Assembly: GCF_003718715.1 (NCBI RefSeq)
Contig: NZ_CP033465.1
Location: 992,001 to 1,056,000, forward strand
Origin: Clostridium sp. JN-1
Lineage (GTDB): Bacteria; Bacillota; Clostridia; Clostridiales; Clostridiaceae
DNA length: 64,000 nucleotides
Direction: 5' to 3'
Shown: piece by piece, positions 33,218 through 42,844 of the stretch
Layout: every line of letters starts with the position of its first letter
Position numbering within the stretch: the stretch's first letter is position 1
Made by a program: the position numbers and the translations under genes
Notes under the pieces: generated by a model
What the model saw: the letters and a program-made list of their open reading frames with translations, nothing else
Told to the model about the DNA's origin: nothing
Databases searched by the model: none

Positions 33218-33859
33218 TTGGAAAAGTTGGCGATATTTGATGTAGATTATACTTTAACTAAAAGAGAAACTCTTGCGGAGTTTTATTTGTTTATGCTTAC
33301 AAAAAATCCTAAACTAATAATGCATTTACCTAAAAGCATTGTATCTGCATTTTTTTATGTATTTAAAGTATTTAATGCAGCAAAGGCAAAAGAAAACTTT
33401 ATAGCATTTATAGATGGTATTGAAGAAAAAAAAATGAAAAGTTTAGTAGAAGAATTTTATGAAAAAAGATTAAGCAAAATTTTTTATAAAGATGCCATAG
33501 ATACAATGAAAAAATTAAAAAAGCAGGGCTGTAAAATATATTTGATATCAGCTTCAGCAGAATTTTATCTAAATGAATTGTACAAAATAGAGGAAGTTGA
33601 CAAAGTTATAGGTACTAAGTTTACATGTGAACATGGAATATACAGGAGAAAAATTATAGGAGAAAACTGTAAAGGTGAAGAAAAGGTTAAGAGACTTATG
33701 AGTGTTCTTAAAGAAGAAAATATAGAAGTAGACTTTAAAAATTCATATATGTTTTCAGATTCACTATCTGATATGCCGCTGTTTAAGTTAGTTGGTAATC
33801 CATATCTTATAAATTATAAAAAACCATATGATAAAATTAAAATATTAAATTGGAAATGA
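33218..33859 (+). CDS. HAD-superfamily (subfamily IB, SerB-like) phosphatase
   Basis: About 213 residues with all HAD motifs: I FDVDYTLT, II LISAS, a lysine region near KGEEKVKRL and III FSDSLSDMPLF. The helical cap after motif I and the DSLSDMP motif match the IB group (phosphoserine phosphatase-like). The substrate is not predictable. TTG 33218 lies nine bases after AGGAGTG and is preferred over GTG 33209 and ATG 33212, which are too close to it. The next gene follows after 37 bases, so an operon with the aminotransferase-like gene is likely. Confidence 0.8.
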   Translation: MEKLAIFDVDYTLTKRETLAEFYLFMLTKNPKLIMHLPKSIVSAFFYVFKVFNAAKAKENFIAFIDGIEEKKMKSLVEEFYEKRLSKIFYKDAIDTMKKLKKQGCKIYLISASAEFYLNELYKIEEVDKVIGTKFTCEHGIYRRKIIGENCKGEEKVKRLMSVLKEENIEVDFKNSYMFSDSLSDMPLFKLVGNPYLINYKKPYDKIKILNWK

Positions 33860-33896
33860 TCTTAGACGATAAAGTATTATGAAGGAGAGGATATTA

Positions 33897-34721
33897 ATGA
33901 GTGAATGTACAAATAATTATTATATATATAATGGTAATATAAAAGAAAGTGAGAACTTTGATGAAAAAATTTTAAGTAAAGGTACGGCTTTGTATGAAGT
34001 TATAAGAATAATAGATGGTAAACCTTTATTTTTTAAAAAACATATGGCACGGTTAAAAAATTCTGCTAAAATTACAAACGTAACTATTAAATTTACAGAT
34101 GAAGAAATTAAGCAGAGCATAGATAAACTTATAGATATAAATAAAGTATGTAATGGAAATGTCAAATTAATATTTAACTTTGAAGTAAATTTAGATAAAT
34201 TAAATGTCTTTGCAGTTTATTTTGTAAGACACAGTTATCCTTCTAAAGAGGAGTACATGTTTGGAGTAAGTACAATTTTCTATCGTGCTGAAAGGGACAA
34301 TCCAAATGCAAAGGTTTTAAATACTGGCTTTAGGGAACTTGTAAATAAGGAAATAGGAGATAAACATGCTTTTGAAGCCATACTTTTAGATAGAAATGGA
34401 GACATAACCGAAGGAAGCAAATCAAACATTTTCATGGTAAAAGGAGACAAAGTTATAACTGCACCGATTGAAGCAGTGCTGCCTGGAACTACAAGGCAAA
34501 CTATAATTGAAATATGTAATAAACTAAACATTCAAGTTGTAGAAAAAAAGATTAACTGTACTCAAGTTAAAGATTTAGATGCACTTTTTATCTCAGGTAC
34601 ATCTCCTAAGGTTTTACCTATATCTAAAGTAGATAAAATTGAATTTAAATCCCCACAAAATGAAATAGTATTAAAGATCATGAGAGCATATGATGAAGAA
34701 ATGAATAATGATTTAGCTTAA
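33897..34721 (+). CDS. Class IV PLP-dependent aminotransferase / aminodeoxychorismate lyase
   Basis: This 274-residue fold-type IV PLP enzyme has the candidate PLP lysine in AKVLNTGF. It has DRNGDITEGSKSNIFMV and the cofactor phosphate-binding segment VLPGTTRQTIIEI, plus a conserved end (ALFISGTSPKVLPI). Branched-chain aminotransferase, D-amino acid transaminase and PabC are all in this family. The length and spacing resemble PabC/BCAT-like proteins, but I cannot choose. The ATG at 33879 overlaps the ribosome site GAAGGAGAGG, so ATG 33897 is used. Confidence 0.82.
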   Translation: MSECTNNYYIYNGNIKESENFDEKILSKGTALYEVIRIIDGKPLFFKKHMARLKNSAKITNVTIKFTDEEIKQSIDKLIDINKVCNGNVKLIFNFEVNLDKLNVFAVYFVRHSYPSKEEYMFGVSTIFYRAERDNPNAKVLNTGFRELVNKEIGDKHAFEAILLDRNGDITEGSKSNIFMVKGDKVITAPIEAVLPGTTRQTIIEICNKLNIQVVEKKINCTQVKDLDALFISGTSPKVLPISKVDKIEFKSPQNEIVLKIMRAYDEEMNNDLA

Positions 34722-34796
34722 AGTAAATTGGCATGTTTAATAAATTTAACTAGTCTAAACTCAGCTTTTATATAAATTTTAAGGGGGCATAAGACT

Positions 34797-36725
34797 ATGA
34801 AAAAGATTTATGAGGGAGCTACAATACGCGGATGTATTGATGAAGCTTGCAGAGATTTGGGTATAAATGAGAAAGATTTAAAATACCAAGTAATTGAACA
34901 TAAGAAGTCTTTCTTTAAAAAAAAGGTTGTTGAAATTGAAGTCGATAGCGGTGAGCCCAAAATATCTCCAAATATTTGTGATGGATCTTCTAAGGTTGTT
35001 AACGGGAAATTAATTGTACGTGATCCTAAAAGTGGTGGAAATCCAGCATGTATAGTTATAGGTAATAATATTAAAGTTACAATAGATGGCATGGAAGCTA
35101 GTAAGGAGGCAGAAGTATACGAAAAAAATGATATAGAAGTAAAGATTAAAGAAGAAGAGGCATATAGAAAGCTAAAGATTACAACTTCAAAAGATCACAT
35201 GAAGGTATATGCTAACCTTGAATATAGACCAAAGATAACTTATAAACTAAAGGATAAAGATGACAGAAGTACTTTGGTTCTTGAAAGAGAAAAGGAGTCA
35301 AGAAGAGATCCTCCTAAATACACTGCAGATGAAATAAAACAAGAACTATCTAAAAATAATGTAAATTACGGCATAATAGAAGAAAATTTAGAAAAGTTTA
35401 TACATGGAACATGTCAAAATTGTTTACTAGCAGAGGGGACCCCAAAAATAGATTCAGTGGATGACTTCATAGAGATAAAATTTAAAATTGATGAAAGTAT
35501 AAAGAAATTAAAAGAAGATAAACTTGGAAATATAGATTTTAAAAGCATAGGTTCTATAGAAGCTGTGAAAAAAGGTGATGTCATTGCAGTAAAACATGAT
35601 GGAAAAGATGGAACTTGCGGAAAGGATGTTACAGGCAAAATAATTGAGGTAAAGCCTAAGAAGACATTAAAATTGGCTGCGGGAAATGGATGCATTATAA
35701 GGGGTAATACTATTGAAGCAGCAATAGATGGCAAACCCTGCACAAAAGGCAGTACATTCTATGTATATAAACTTCATGAAGTAGCAGCGGATGTAGACTT
35801 AAAAACTGGAAACATAAAATTTATAGGAGATATAAATATATGCGGATCAGTTATGGAAGGAATGGTAGTAGAGTGCGGAAACTCACTTACTATAGGGAAA
35901 GATGTTGATAGAGCAAATATCAAAGCAAAGGGAAATATAGATATAAAGGGAAATGTAATAGCTTCTAAAATATTTGCCGGCGGCGAGGATGTAAACAGAA
36001 TAAAGTGTATTAAGGATATGACAGCATTAAAAGATCTTTTGAAAGCTTTAATTTTAGCTGTTGAAGAGATAAAAAAATATAAGCTGCTTGGAAAAGATAA
36101 AAAAGATGGACAAATAATAAAAGTATTAATTGAAAATAAGTTTAAGACTATGCCTAGGATATGCATGAGTATAATAGTAAACTTGAAAATCAATGAAAGT
36201 GATTTTGAAGGACAAGACTTAATTGAAATGCTCCGCGGTAAATTATTAGGTATATCACCTATAAACATAAAAAATTATAATGAGCTCAATTTGATAGTAG
36301 ATTGTATAGAAGAAAAGATATCATTTTTAAAAAAATCACTTTCTATACCTGTTAATATAAGTATATCGTATTGTCAAGATTCTAATATAAGCAGTTCAGG
36401 AGATGTAATCATTGGCGGAAAGGGTGAATACATTTCGAAAATTGATGCAAATGGCAGAATAGATTTTATACAAGAGAGAAGCGCTGCAAGGGGCGGAATT
36501 CTTAAAGCTAGGAAAGAAATCAAATGCAGAGTTGTTGGAAGTACTGCAGGTGTTACTACTAAACTTAAGGTTGAAAAGGGTGGCAATATATGGGCTGACG
36601 AAGCATATCAAAATACTGCATTTGTAGTTGGAACAAGGGAATACATTTTAGATGTGCCAAGTAAAAGTATACATGTATATTTAAATGATAAAGGTGATAT
36701 ACAAGTAGACAAATTTGTGTTGTAA
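34797..36725 (+). CDS. fapA: Flagellar assembly protein A (FapA, DUF342)
   Basis: The N-terminal 50 residues resemble the Jag N-terminal domain (TIRGCIDEACRDLGINEKDL). The body is the glycine-rich beta-helix DUF342 domain (GDVIAVKHDGKDGTCGKDVTG, INICGSVMEGMVVECGNSL, RAGGILKARKEIKCRVVGS spread over about 220-620). FapA proteins influence flagellar assembly and polar placement in Vibrio and are widespread near che/fla genes. It leads directly into the chemotaxis block. Biochemical function is not defined. AAGGGGG precedes the ATG. Confidence 0.85.
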   Translation: MKKIYEGATIRGCIDEACRDLGINEKDLKYQVIEHKKSFFKKKVVEIEVDSGEPKISPNICDGSSKVVNGKLIVRDPKSGGNPACIVIGNNIKVTIDGMEASKEAEVYEKNDIEVKIKEEEAYRKLKITTSKDHMKVYANLEYRPKITYKLKDKDDRSTLVLEREKESRRDPPKYTADEIKQELSKNNVNYGIIEENLEKFIHGTCQNCLLAEGTPKIDSVDDFIEIKFKIDESIKKLKEDKLGNIDFKSIGSIEAVKKGDVIAVKHDGKDGTCGKDVTGKIIEVKPKKTLKLAAGNGCIIRGNTIEAAIDGKPCTKGSTFYVYKLHEVAADVDLKTGNIKFIGDINICGSVMEGMVVECGNSLTIGKDVDRANIKAKGNIDIKGNVIASKIFAGGEDVNRIKCIKDMTALKDLLKALILAVEEIKKYKLLGKDKKDGQIIKVLIENKFKTMPRICMSIIVNLKINESDFEGQDLIEMLRGKLLGISPINIKNYNELNLIVDCIEEKISFLKKSLSIPVNISISYCQDSNISSSGDVIIGGKGEYISKIDANGRIDFIQERSAARGGILKARKEIKCRVVGSTAGVTTKLKVEKGGNIWADEAYQNTAFVVGTREYILDVPSKSIHVYLNDKGDIQVDKFVL

Positions 36726-36864
36726 ATTGTAGAAAATAATTTTAAATATGATAGGTGAATTTGTACTCTGTTAAAAAAAATGTACAAAATGACAAAATCT
36801 ATTATATAATGAAAATATAAATGAGAGGAAAAATTTATGCTGTGGTTAAGGAGGAATGAAGTAA

Positions 36865-37311
36865 ATGGAAAATAAAGAGTTAAAAGTATTAATTTTTAAT
36901 ATAAATGGTCAATACTATGCTGCAGATATTATGGAAGTTGAAAGGATATTAGGATATGAAGAGCCAACTAAACTCCCGGATTCGCCGGATTTTGTAGAAG
37001 GAGTTATAAATTATCAAGGGAATATAATATCGATAATATCACTGACGAAGAGATTTAAAATACAAAGCAATTTAAATACTAGTGAAGCAAAAATCATAGT
37101 TACAAAACAAGATGAAAACAAAATAGGAATAATAGTAGATTTAGTATCTGAAGTTAAAGATATAAATGTAGATGATATAGAAGATCCACCAGAGATAGCA
37201 GCGGGAATTTCAAAAAGGTACTTAAAAGGGTTGATAAAATTAAAAGATAAGATAATTATACTTTTAAATTTAGGTACAATCTTAACAAAGGAGGAAAAAG
37301 AACTTATTTAG
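36865..37311 (+). CDS. cheW: CheW-type chemotaxis coupling protein (first copy)
   Basis: This 148-residue single CheW domain (FNINGQYYAADIMEVERILG, LPDSPDFVEGVINYQGNIIS, IIVDLVSEV) should link receptors to CheA. A second, more canonical CheW lies at 42419. The pair may serve different receptors. AAGGAGG is 10 bases from the ATG. It is the first gene of the che cluster. Confidence 0.9.
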   Translation: MENKELKVLIFNINGQYYAADIMEVERILGYEEPTKLPDSPDFVEGVINYQGNIISIISLTKRFKIQSNLNTSEAKIIVTKQDENKIGIIVDLVSEVKDINVDDIEDPPEIAAGISKRYLKGLIKLKDKIIILLNLGTILTKEEKELI

Positions 37312-37347
37312 AAAACCTTATTTAAATAGGAACGAAGGGTGCGTACT

Positions 37348-37836
37348 ATGGATGTAAAAGAAATTAGAGTTGGAATTGCAGATATGAATACTGCAGTTTC
37401 GCCAGATAAGATAATAACAGTTGGTCTTGGTTCTTGTATAGGTATAGCTTTATATGACAGCAGAAAGAATTTAGGTGGACTTGCCCATATAATGCTTCCT
37501 GATAGTACACAGTTTAATAAAATTACTAATCCTTTAAAATTTGCAGATTTAGCAGTCCCTCTTTTAATAGAAAAGTTAGAAAAGTTAGGAGCTTCTAAAA
37601 TAAACTTAAAAGCTAAAATAGCTGGAGGAGCATCAATGTTTAACTTTTCTGATAAAAGTATGATAATGGATATTGGAAATAGAAATAGCAAAGCTGTAAA
37701 AAGTGTATTGAAGAAGTATTCGATTGCTATTATAGGAGAAGATACTGGAGGAAATAAAGGTAGAACTATGGTTTTTAGTACAGAAGATGGTTCTGTACAG
37801 ATAAAAACAGTTGGCGTGAATATCAAAGAAATCTAA
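37348..37836 (+). CDS. cheD: Chemoreceptor glutamine deamidase CheD
   Basis: This 162-residue deamidase acts on receptor glutamines and partners with CheC. The catalytic Cys is in GLGSCIGIALYD and the catalytic His in GGLAHIMLPDS. KIAGGASMF carries the conserved threonine region as a serine. The in-frame GTG at 37339 overlaps GAAGGGTG, so ATG 37348 is chosen. Its stop overlaps an ATG of the next frame (TAATG). Confidence 0.92.
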   Translation: MDVKEIRVGIADMNTAVSPDKIITVGLGSCIGIALYDSRKNLGGLAHIMLPDSTQFNKITNPLKFADLAVPLLIEKLEKLGASKINLKAKIAGGASMFNFSDKSMIMDIGNRNSKAVKSVLKKYSIAIIGEDTGGNKGRTMVFSTEDGSVQIKTVGVNIKEI

Positions 37837-37877
37837 TGCAATTAAGTTATACTAAATTAAATTGGAGTGATAATACT

Positions 37878-38501
37878 TTGAATAAATTAAGAGTTATTGC
37901 AGTAGATGATTCAACTTTAACGGGAAAGAAAATTGATGCAGTAGTAATAGGAGCTTCTACTGGGGGACCTAGGGCTCTCTATACGGTTATTACAAATTTG
38001 CCTCAAGATTTAGAGGTACCTGTGTTTGTAGTACAGCATATGCCTGTTGGATTCACTAAAGCTTTTGCTGAAAGACTCAATAGCAATAGTAAAATGAAAG
38101 TTATTGAAGCCCAGGATAAAATGTACATACAAAAAAATATAGTGTATGTAGCCCCAGGTGGTTTTCATATGGAAGTTGGTTTAGATAATAGAATACACTT
38201 AAATACTGAACCTGCCATATGGGGGGTTCGACCAGCTGTAGATAAATTATTTATATCAGCCTCCAAAGTTTATAAGTCGAATATATTAAGTGTAGTTTTA
38301 ACCGGTATGGGAAGAGATGGAGCACAGGGAACTGTACAAATAAAGGAAAATGGAGGAATAACCATATCAGAAGATAAATCTACGTGTACCATATATGGAA
38401 TGCCAAAAGCAGCATATGAAACTGGAAAAGTTGATATGGTATTACCAATACAAGAGATACCTTATCAAATAGTGAGATTAGTGTCTGGATACAGGAGGTA
38501 A
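37878..38501 (+). CDS. cheB: CheB methylesterase lacking its receiver domain
   Basis: This is the catalytic domain of the receptor methylesterase/deamidase. The triad is visible: Ser27 (GASTGGP), His54 (VQHMP) and Asp147 (MGRDG). Ordinary CheB has about 120 residues of receiver domain plus a linker before GASTGG. Here the N-terminus reads KLRVIAVDDST, which looks like the first beta strand of a receiver, and passes directly into KKIDAVVIGASTGG. This suggests an in-frame internal deletion. TTG 37878 has GGAGTG eight bases ahead; the alternative ATG 37836 overlaps the cheD stop and has no ribosome site. The esterase is probably freed from phosphorylation control (inference). Confidence 0.85.
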   Translation: MNKLRVIAVDDSTLTGKKIDAVVIGASTGGPRALYTVITNLPQDLEVPVFVVQHMPVGFTKAFAERLNSNSKMKVIEAQDKMYIQKNIVYVAPGGFHMEVGLDNRIHLNTEPAIWGVRPAVDKLFISASKVYKSNILSVVLTGMGRDGAQGTVQIKENGGITISEDKSTCTIYGMPKAAYETGKVDMVLPIQEIPYQIVRLVSGYRR

Positions 38502-38507
38502 AATTTT

Positions 38508-39275
38508 ATGGACATGGCATATTTTGAGCAGTGGGCATTAAGAGAATTTGGTATAAATTTATCTGCCTATAAATCAAATCAGCTGCATAGAAGAATAAAA
38601 AGTTTAATGTCAAGGGTTGGAGTTAACTCTGTAGAAGAGTATATAGCCCTTTTAAAGAGGGATGAGTCACAAAGACAGAAGTTTTTGGACTTTATAACTA
38701 TAAATGTTTCAGAGTTTTTTAGAAATCCAGAGATATTTGATACATTAAAAGATAAATTAAAAAGTGATTTATTAAGCAAAAATAATTCACTTAATATATG
38801 GAGTGCAGCTTGTTCTATAGGAGCAGAACCATATTCTATAGCTATGTATTTGGATGAACTTACACCCATGAGAAAACATAGAATATTAGCTACAGATATA
38901 GATCTTACTATTCTTGAAAGGGCTAAAAAGGCAGAATATGTACAATCTGAAGTGAAAAACGTAAAACAAGAATATTTGAGTAAGTATTTTAAGGTAATTG
39001 ACGATAAATATATTGTAGATAATAAAATAAAAAATATGGTTACATTTAAAAAGCATGACTTAATACTTGACAATTATGAAAAAAATTTTGATTTAATTGT
39101 TTGTAGAAATGTAGTAATATACTTTAATCAAGACGTAAAGGATAAGATATATAGAAAATTTAATCAATCGCTCAAAAAAGGTGGATTATTATTTGTAGGA
39201 GCTACTGAAAGTATTTATAATTACAAAGATTATGGTTTTGAAAAAGCTTCTACGTTTATATATAAGAAGTTATAA
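38508..39275 (+). CDS. cheR: Chemotaxis protein methyltransferase CheR
   Basis: This SAM-dependent receptor methyltransferase has 255 residues. It has an N-terminal helical domain (RIKSLMSRVGVNSVEEY, NVSEFFRNPEIF) and a Rossmann domain with the SAM motif IWSAACSIGAEPYSIAM, then LATDIDLTILERA, IVCRNVVIYFN and LFVGATES. It is complete and lies six bases after cheB. Confidence 0.95.
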   Translation: MDMAYFEQWALREFGINLSAYKSNQLHRRIKSLMSRVGVNSVEEYIALLKRDESQRQKFLDFITINVSEFFRNPEIFDTLKDKLKSDLLSKNNSLNIWSAACSIGAEPYSIAMYLDELTPMRKHRILATDIDLTILERAKKAEYVQSEVKNVKQEYLSKYFKVIDDKYIVDNKIKNMVTFKKHDLILDNYEKNFDLIVCRNVVIYFNQDVKDKIYRKFNQSLKKGGLLFVGATESIYNYKDYGFEKASTFIYKKL

Positions 39276-39288
39276 GGAGGGAATATAA

Positions 39289-41328
39289 ATGGATACATCA
39301 CAGTATCTGTCCTTGTTTTTGGAAGAATCTATGGATAATCTACAAATACTTAATGATTCATTACTTCAACTTGAACAAGAACCAGATAATATAGATAAAT
39401 TAAATGAAATATTTAGAGTTGCCCATACTATAAAGGGAATGGCAGCTACTATGGGATATACTGAAATGGCAGAGCTTACCCATAAGATGGAAGATGTTCT
39501 TTCTGAATTTAGAGATGGAAAACTTAAAGTTACTCAAAACGTTGTTACAGTTTTGTTTAAATGTTTAGATACCTTAGAGCAAATGGTAGATAATATATCA
39601 GAGGGGGTAGATGAAAAAGTTCCAATTGAAGATATAATAAGTAATCTTGAAGAGATTGCATCTAATGCTGAAAATAGTGATAATACTGCAGATAAAGATG
39701 AAAGTGAAAAAATAGCAGTTCAAAAGCAAGCAGAAAATGGAGCATTTATAGAATTAAATGAATATGATATAAATGTTGTAAAACAAGCAAAAGATAAGGG
39801 ATTTAATGCTTACCAAATAAAGATAGTTTTAAATGAAGGTACTCTTTTAAAATCAGCAAGAGCTTTTTTAATATTTAAAGATCTAGAAGAATGTGGAGAG
39901 ATAATAAAATCTATACCGGGAACTGATGACATAGAAAATGAAAACTTCGACTTTGAAATAAAATTGGTTTTCTTAACTACAAAAAATTCGAAAGATGTAT
40001 ATAATATTTTAGTAAATATATCTGAAGTAGACGAAGTAGTAATCGATAATGTAAATATAAAAGCAGAGCAGATGAAAAAGATAGAAGAACGTTCAAATAA
40101 TTTGGATGTGGAGAAAAAGGCTGCACCTAAAAAAGAAGAGAAAAAAAGTGTTAAAGTTAAGTCAAAGAAATCTTCAAAAAAAGAAACTCATAAGAAGATA
40201 CATCAATCTGTTAGGGTAGATCTTGAGAGATTGGATAAATTCATGAATATGGTATCCGAATTGGTCATACATAGGACAAGGCTGGAACAGATAAGCAGTA
40301 ATTATAAATTAAATGAATTAAATGAAACTTTGGAGCAAGTTGCAAGAACTACTTCGGATCTCCAGGATTTAGTTATGAAAATAAGAATGTTACCGTTAGA
40401 TACAGTCTTTAATAGGTTCCCAAGGATGGTAAGAGATCTTTCGGTAGAACTTGATAAAGAAATGGAACTTATAATTCAAGGAGCTGATACAGAACTTGAC
40501 AGAACAGTTATAGATGAAATAGGAGATCCTTTAATACATTTGATAAGAAATGCTGCAGATCATGGTATAGAGAAATCTAAAGATGAAAGAATTGCAAAGG
40601 GAAAAGATCCAGTTGGAAAAATAAAACTTATTGCATACCAAGAGGGAACAAAAGCTGTTATAAAAGTTGAAGATGACGGCGGCGGAATAGATGTTGATAA
40701 GGTAAGGGCTAAAGCTGAAAAGAGTGGAATAAATACAGAAGGAATGTCTGAATCTGATATAAAAAATCTTATACTTATGCAGGGTTTTAGTACAAATGAA
40801 GAAGTTACTGATATATCAGGAAGAGGAGTAGGTATGGATGTAGTAAAAACTAAAATATCTGCACTCGGCGGAACCTTGGATGTAATTAGTGAAAAGGATA
40901 AGGGATCTTCATTTATAATAAGACTTCCTCTTACACTTCAAATAATCCAAGCACTGCTTGTAAAAGTTGGAACAGAAACTATGGCAATATCTTTAGGTTA
41001 CATAGACAGAGTCATTGACTATACTGATGATTTAGTTAAAATGACTAATAATAAGGAAGTCATAATATATAATGATAGTGTTATACCGCTTATAAGACTT
41101 AACAATAAACTTGGGGTAGAAAGAGTAGATACTGATAAGAATTATATAGTAATAGTAAAAGTTGGAGAAAAAACTATAGGACTTATAGTAGATGGATTGT
41201 TTGGACAAAAGGAAATAGTAATAAAACCTCTTGGTAAGACACTCCAGACTTTAAAGGAATATATAGGAGCAACAATACTTGGAGATGGACTTGTAACTTT
41301 GATATTAGATGTTGCTGCTTTGGTATAA
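39289..41328 (+). CDS. cheA: Chemotaxis histidine kinase CheA
   Basis: 679 residues with all five modules. P1 Hpt has the phosphorylated His in RVAHTIKG near residue 46. P2 (about 155-260) is the CheY-binding region. A Lys-rich linker (about 275-305) precedes P3 dimerisation (VRVDLERLDKFMNMVSELVI). P4 is the ATPase (HLIRNAADHGIE, DDGGGID, GRGVGMDVVK) and P5 is the CheW-like domain (ALLVKVGTETMAISLGYID). It is cotranscribed with its neighbours. No methyl-accepting receptor is encoded in this window. Confidence 0.96.
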   Translation: MDTSQYLSLFLEESMDNLQILNDSLLQLEQEPDNIDKLNEIFRVAHTIKGMAATMGYTEMAELTHKMEDVLSEFRDGKLKVTQNVVTVLFKCLDTLEQMVDNISEGVDEKVPIEDIISNLEEIASNAENSDNTADKDESEKIAVQKQAENGAFIELNEYDINVVKQAKDKGFNAYQIKIVLNEGTLLKSARAFLIFKDLEECGEIIKSIPGTDDIENENFDFEIKLVFLTTKNSKDVYNILVNISEVDEVVIDNVNIKAEQMKKIEERSNNLDVEKKAAPKKEEKKSVKVKSKKSSKKETHKKIHQSVRVDLERLDKFMNMVSELVIHRTRLEQISSNYKLNELNETLEQVARTTSDLQDLVMKIRMLPLDTVFNRFPRMVRDLSVELDKEMELIIQGADTELDRTVIDEIGDPLIHLIRNAADHGIEKSKDERIAKGKDPVGKIKLIAYQEGTKAVIKVEDDGGGIDVDKVRAKAEKSGINTEGMSESDIKNLILMQGFSTNEEVTDISGRGVGMDVVKTKISALGGTLDVISEKDKGSSFIIRLPLTLQIIQALLVKVGTETMAISLGYIDRVIDYTDDLVKMTNNKEVIIYNDSVIPLIRLNNKLGVERVDTDKNYIVIVKVGEKTIGLIVDGLFGQKEIVIKPLGKTLQTLKEYIGATILGDGLVTLILDVAALV

Positions 41329-41341
41329 GGGGGTAAATAAA

Positions 41342-41941
41342 ATGACTTATCAAAATCTTACTCCATTTCAATTGGATGCACTTAGAGAAATAGGAAACAT
41401 AGGTACAGGTAATGCTGCAACTTCATTGTCACAACTTATAAATAAAAAGGTGGATATGACAGTACCTTCTGTTAATGTTGTACCTTTTGACGATATTTTT
41501 TCAAGCATTGGAGGAGACGAAATAGTCGTAGGTGTAATAGTTAGAGTTTTAGGAGATACTCCTGGAAACATATTGTTTATATTTGAAAAAGATATAGCAC
41601 TAAATTTGGTAGAAACTCTTACAGGACAAAAAGAAGATTATTTAAGTGAAATGGGCAATTCTGTAATATGCGAGATAGGAAATATAATATCCAGTTCTTA
41701 TATGAATGCTATAGCCAAATTTACGGGGCTTTGTATAATGCCTTCTGTACCGGCTGTAACTTATGACATGTTAGGTGCAATATTATCTACGACCTTTATA
41801 GAATCAGGTCAATTTGATGACTATGTACTTGATATAGAAACGGTATTTGAGCAAAATAGTGCTGCAATAAGTGGGCATTTTTATTATATACCAATGCCGG
41901 GATCACTTGAAAAAATGTTAAATGCATTGGGATTACAATAA
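41342..41941 (+). CDS. cheC: CheY-P phosphatase CheC
   Basis: About 199 residues with two phosphatase-type motifs, ALREIGNIGTGNA and SVICEIGNIISSSYMNA, each with the conserved E...N pair. Two such sites and the absence of a SpoA domain indicate CheC rather than FliY or CheX. CheC removes phosphate from CheY and interacts with CheD, encoded upstream. AGGGGG precedes ATG 41342; an upstream in-frame start would overlap cheA. Confidence 0.92.
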   Translation: MTYQNLTPFQLDALREIGNIGTGNAATSLSQLINKKVDMTVPSVNVVPFDDIFSSIGGDEIVVGVIVRVLGDTPGNILFIFEKDIALNLVETLTGQKEDYLSEMGNSVICEIGNIISSSYMNAIAKFTGLCIMPSVPAVTYDMLGAILSTTFIESGQFDDYVLDIETVFEQNSAAISGHFYYIPMPGSLEKMLNALGLQ

Positions 41942-41975
41942 AAGACTACGAGTAAATAATTTTGGAGGGAAGAAA

Positions 41976-42335
41976 ATGGCAAAGATATTAATTGTTGATG
42001 ATGCTGCTTTTATGAGAATGATGATAAAGGATATACTAGAGAAAAACGGATATGAGGTTGTAGGAGAAGCAAATAACGGCGCAAAGGCCGTAGAGTTATA
42101 TAAGAAAGAAAAACCAGACATAGTAACTATGGACATAACTATGCCTGATATGGATGGTATAGAAGCTGTAAAAGCTATAAAAGCTCTTGATCCAGCAGCA
42201 AAAATAGTAATGTGTTCTGCTATGGGCCAGCAAACTATGGTTATGGATGCCATAAAAGCAGGAGCAAGAGACTTTATTGTTAAACCGTTCCAGCCTGATA
42301 GAGTTTTAGAAGCAATAAAAAAAGTTTTAGGATAA
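41976..42335 (+). CDS. cheY: Chemotaxis response regulator CheY
   Basis: This 120-residue stand-alone receiver has the acidic pair in ILIVDDAAFMR, the phosphorylated Asp near residue 53 in MDITMPDMDG, Ser/Thr in MCSAMG and Lys in FIVKPF. TTGGAGG precedes ATG 41976. It should bind the FliM/FliY switch proteins encoded just downstream. Confidence 0.95.
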   Translation: MAKILIVDDAAFMRMMIKDILEKNGYEVVGEANNGAKAVELYKKEKPDIVTMDITMPDMDGIEAVKAIKALDPAAKIVMCSAMGQQTMVMDAIKAGARDFIVKPFQPDRVLEAIKKVLG

Positions 42336-42418
42336 GTTCATCCTAAGGGGAATTGTAAATAATTTTTTAGTTTCAATTCCCAATTATTTTTAAATTTATG
42401 ACAATGGAGGTATTTGAA

Positions 42419-42817
42419 TTGCAAGTAGTTGTATTTAAATTAAATAGTGAACAATTTGCAGTAGAAACATCTAAAGTACAAGCTATAAATGATGCCATGG
42501 AAATAACTAAAGTACCAAAGGCACCAGCTTATATAAAAGGACTTATCAATTTAAGGGGAAATATAATATCACTTTTAGATGTAAATCTTCTTCTAGATGT
42601 TCCAAAGTCTGAACAAGAACAAAGTAATATAATAATACTTGATATGGATGATGAGTCAGTAGGTATACTTGTGGATCAAGTAGACGAAGTTTTAGATATA
42701 GATGAAAATTTACTGGAGAAGATTGGTGACACAAAAAAAGGATATATACAAGGAGTTATAAACTTTAAAGATAGAATAATTACTTTAATAGATATAGATA
42801 AACTTCTTTCAAATTAG
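42419..42817 (+). CDS. cheW: CheW chemotaxis coupling protein (second copy)
   Basis: About 132 residues of CheW domain: VVFKLNSEQFAVETSKVQAI, KAPAYIKGLINLRGNIISLL and GILVDQVDEVLDI. TTG 42419 follows TGGAGG by eight bases. The ATG at 42398 lies before that site and is unlikely. It is closer to canonical CheW than the first copy. Confidence 0.93.
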   Translation: MQVVVFKLNSEQFAVETSKVQAINDAMEITKVPKAPAYIKGLINLRGNIISLLDVNLLLDVPKSEQEQSNIIILDMDDESVGILVDQVDEVLDIDENLLEKIGDTKKGYIQGVINFKDRIITLIDIDKLLSN

Positions 42818-42844
42818 AATTTTGTTTAGAAATGAGGGAAAAAG

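Noticed and set aside
35414-36586. Long minus-strand frames opposite fapA
   Set aside because: They are hydrophobic Ile/Phe/Ser-rich translations of the complement of a well-supported gene, without ribosome sites.
36760-36788. TTTGTAC...GTACAAA inverted repeat before the first cheW, as terminator
   Set aside because: A 7-base stem with a 15-base loop and no T-tract; too weak to call as terminator or operator.
37836-37877. Upstream ATG start for cheB
   Set aside because: It overlaps the cheD stop, lacks a ribosome site and would add 14 residues unlike any CheB; TTG 37878 has GGAGTG at good spacing.
38579-39073. 164-codon minus-strand frame opposite cheR
   Set aside because: Composition is that of an antisense shadow, and the plus strand encodes a complete CheR.
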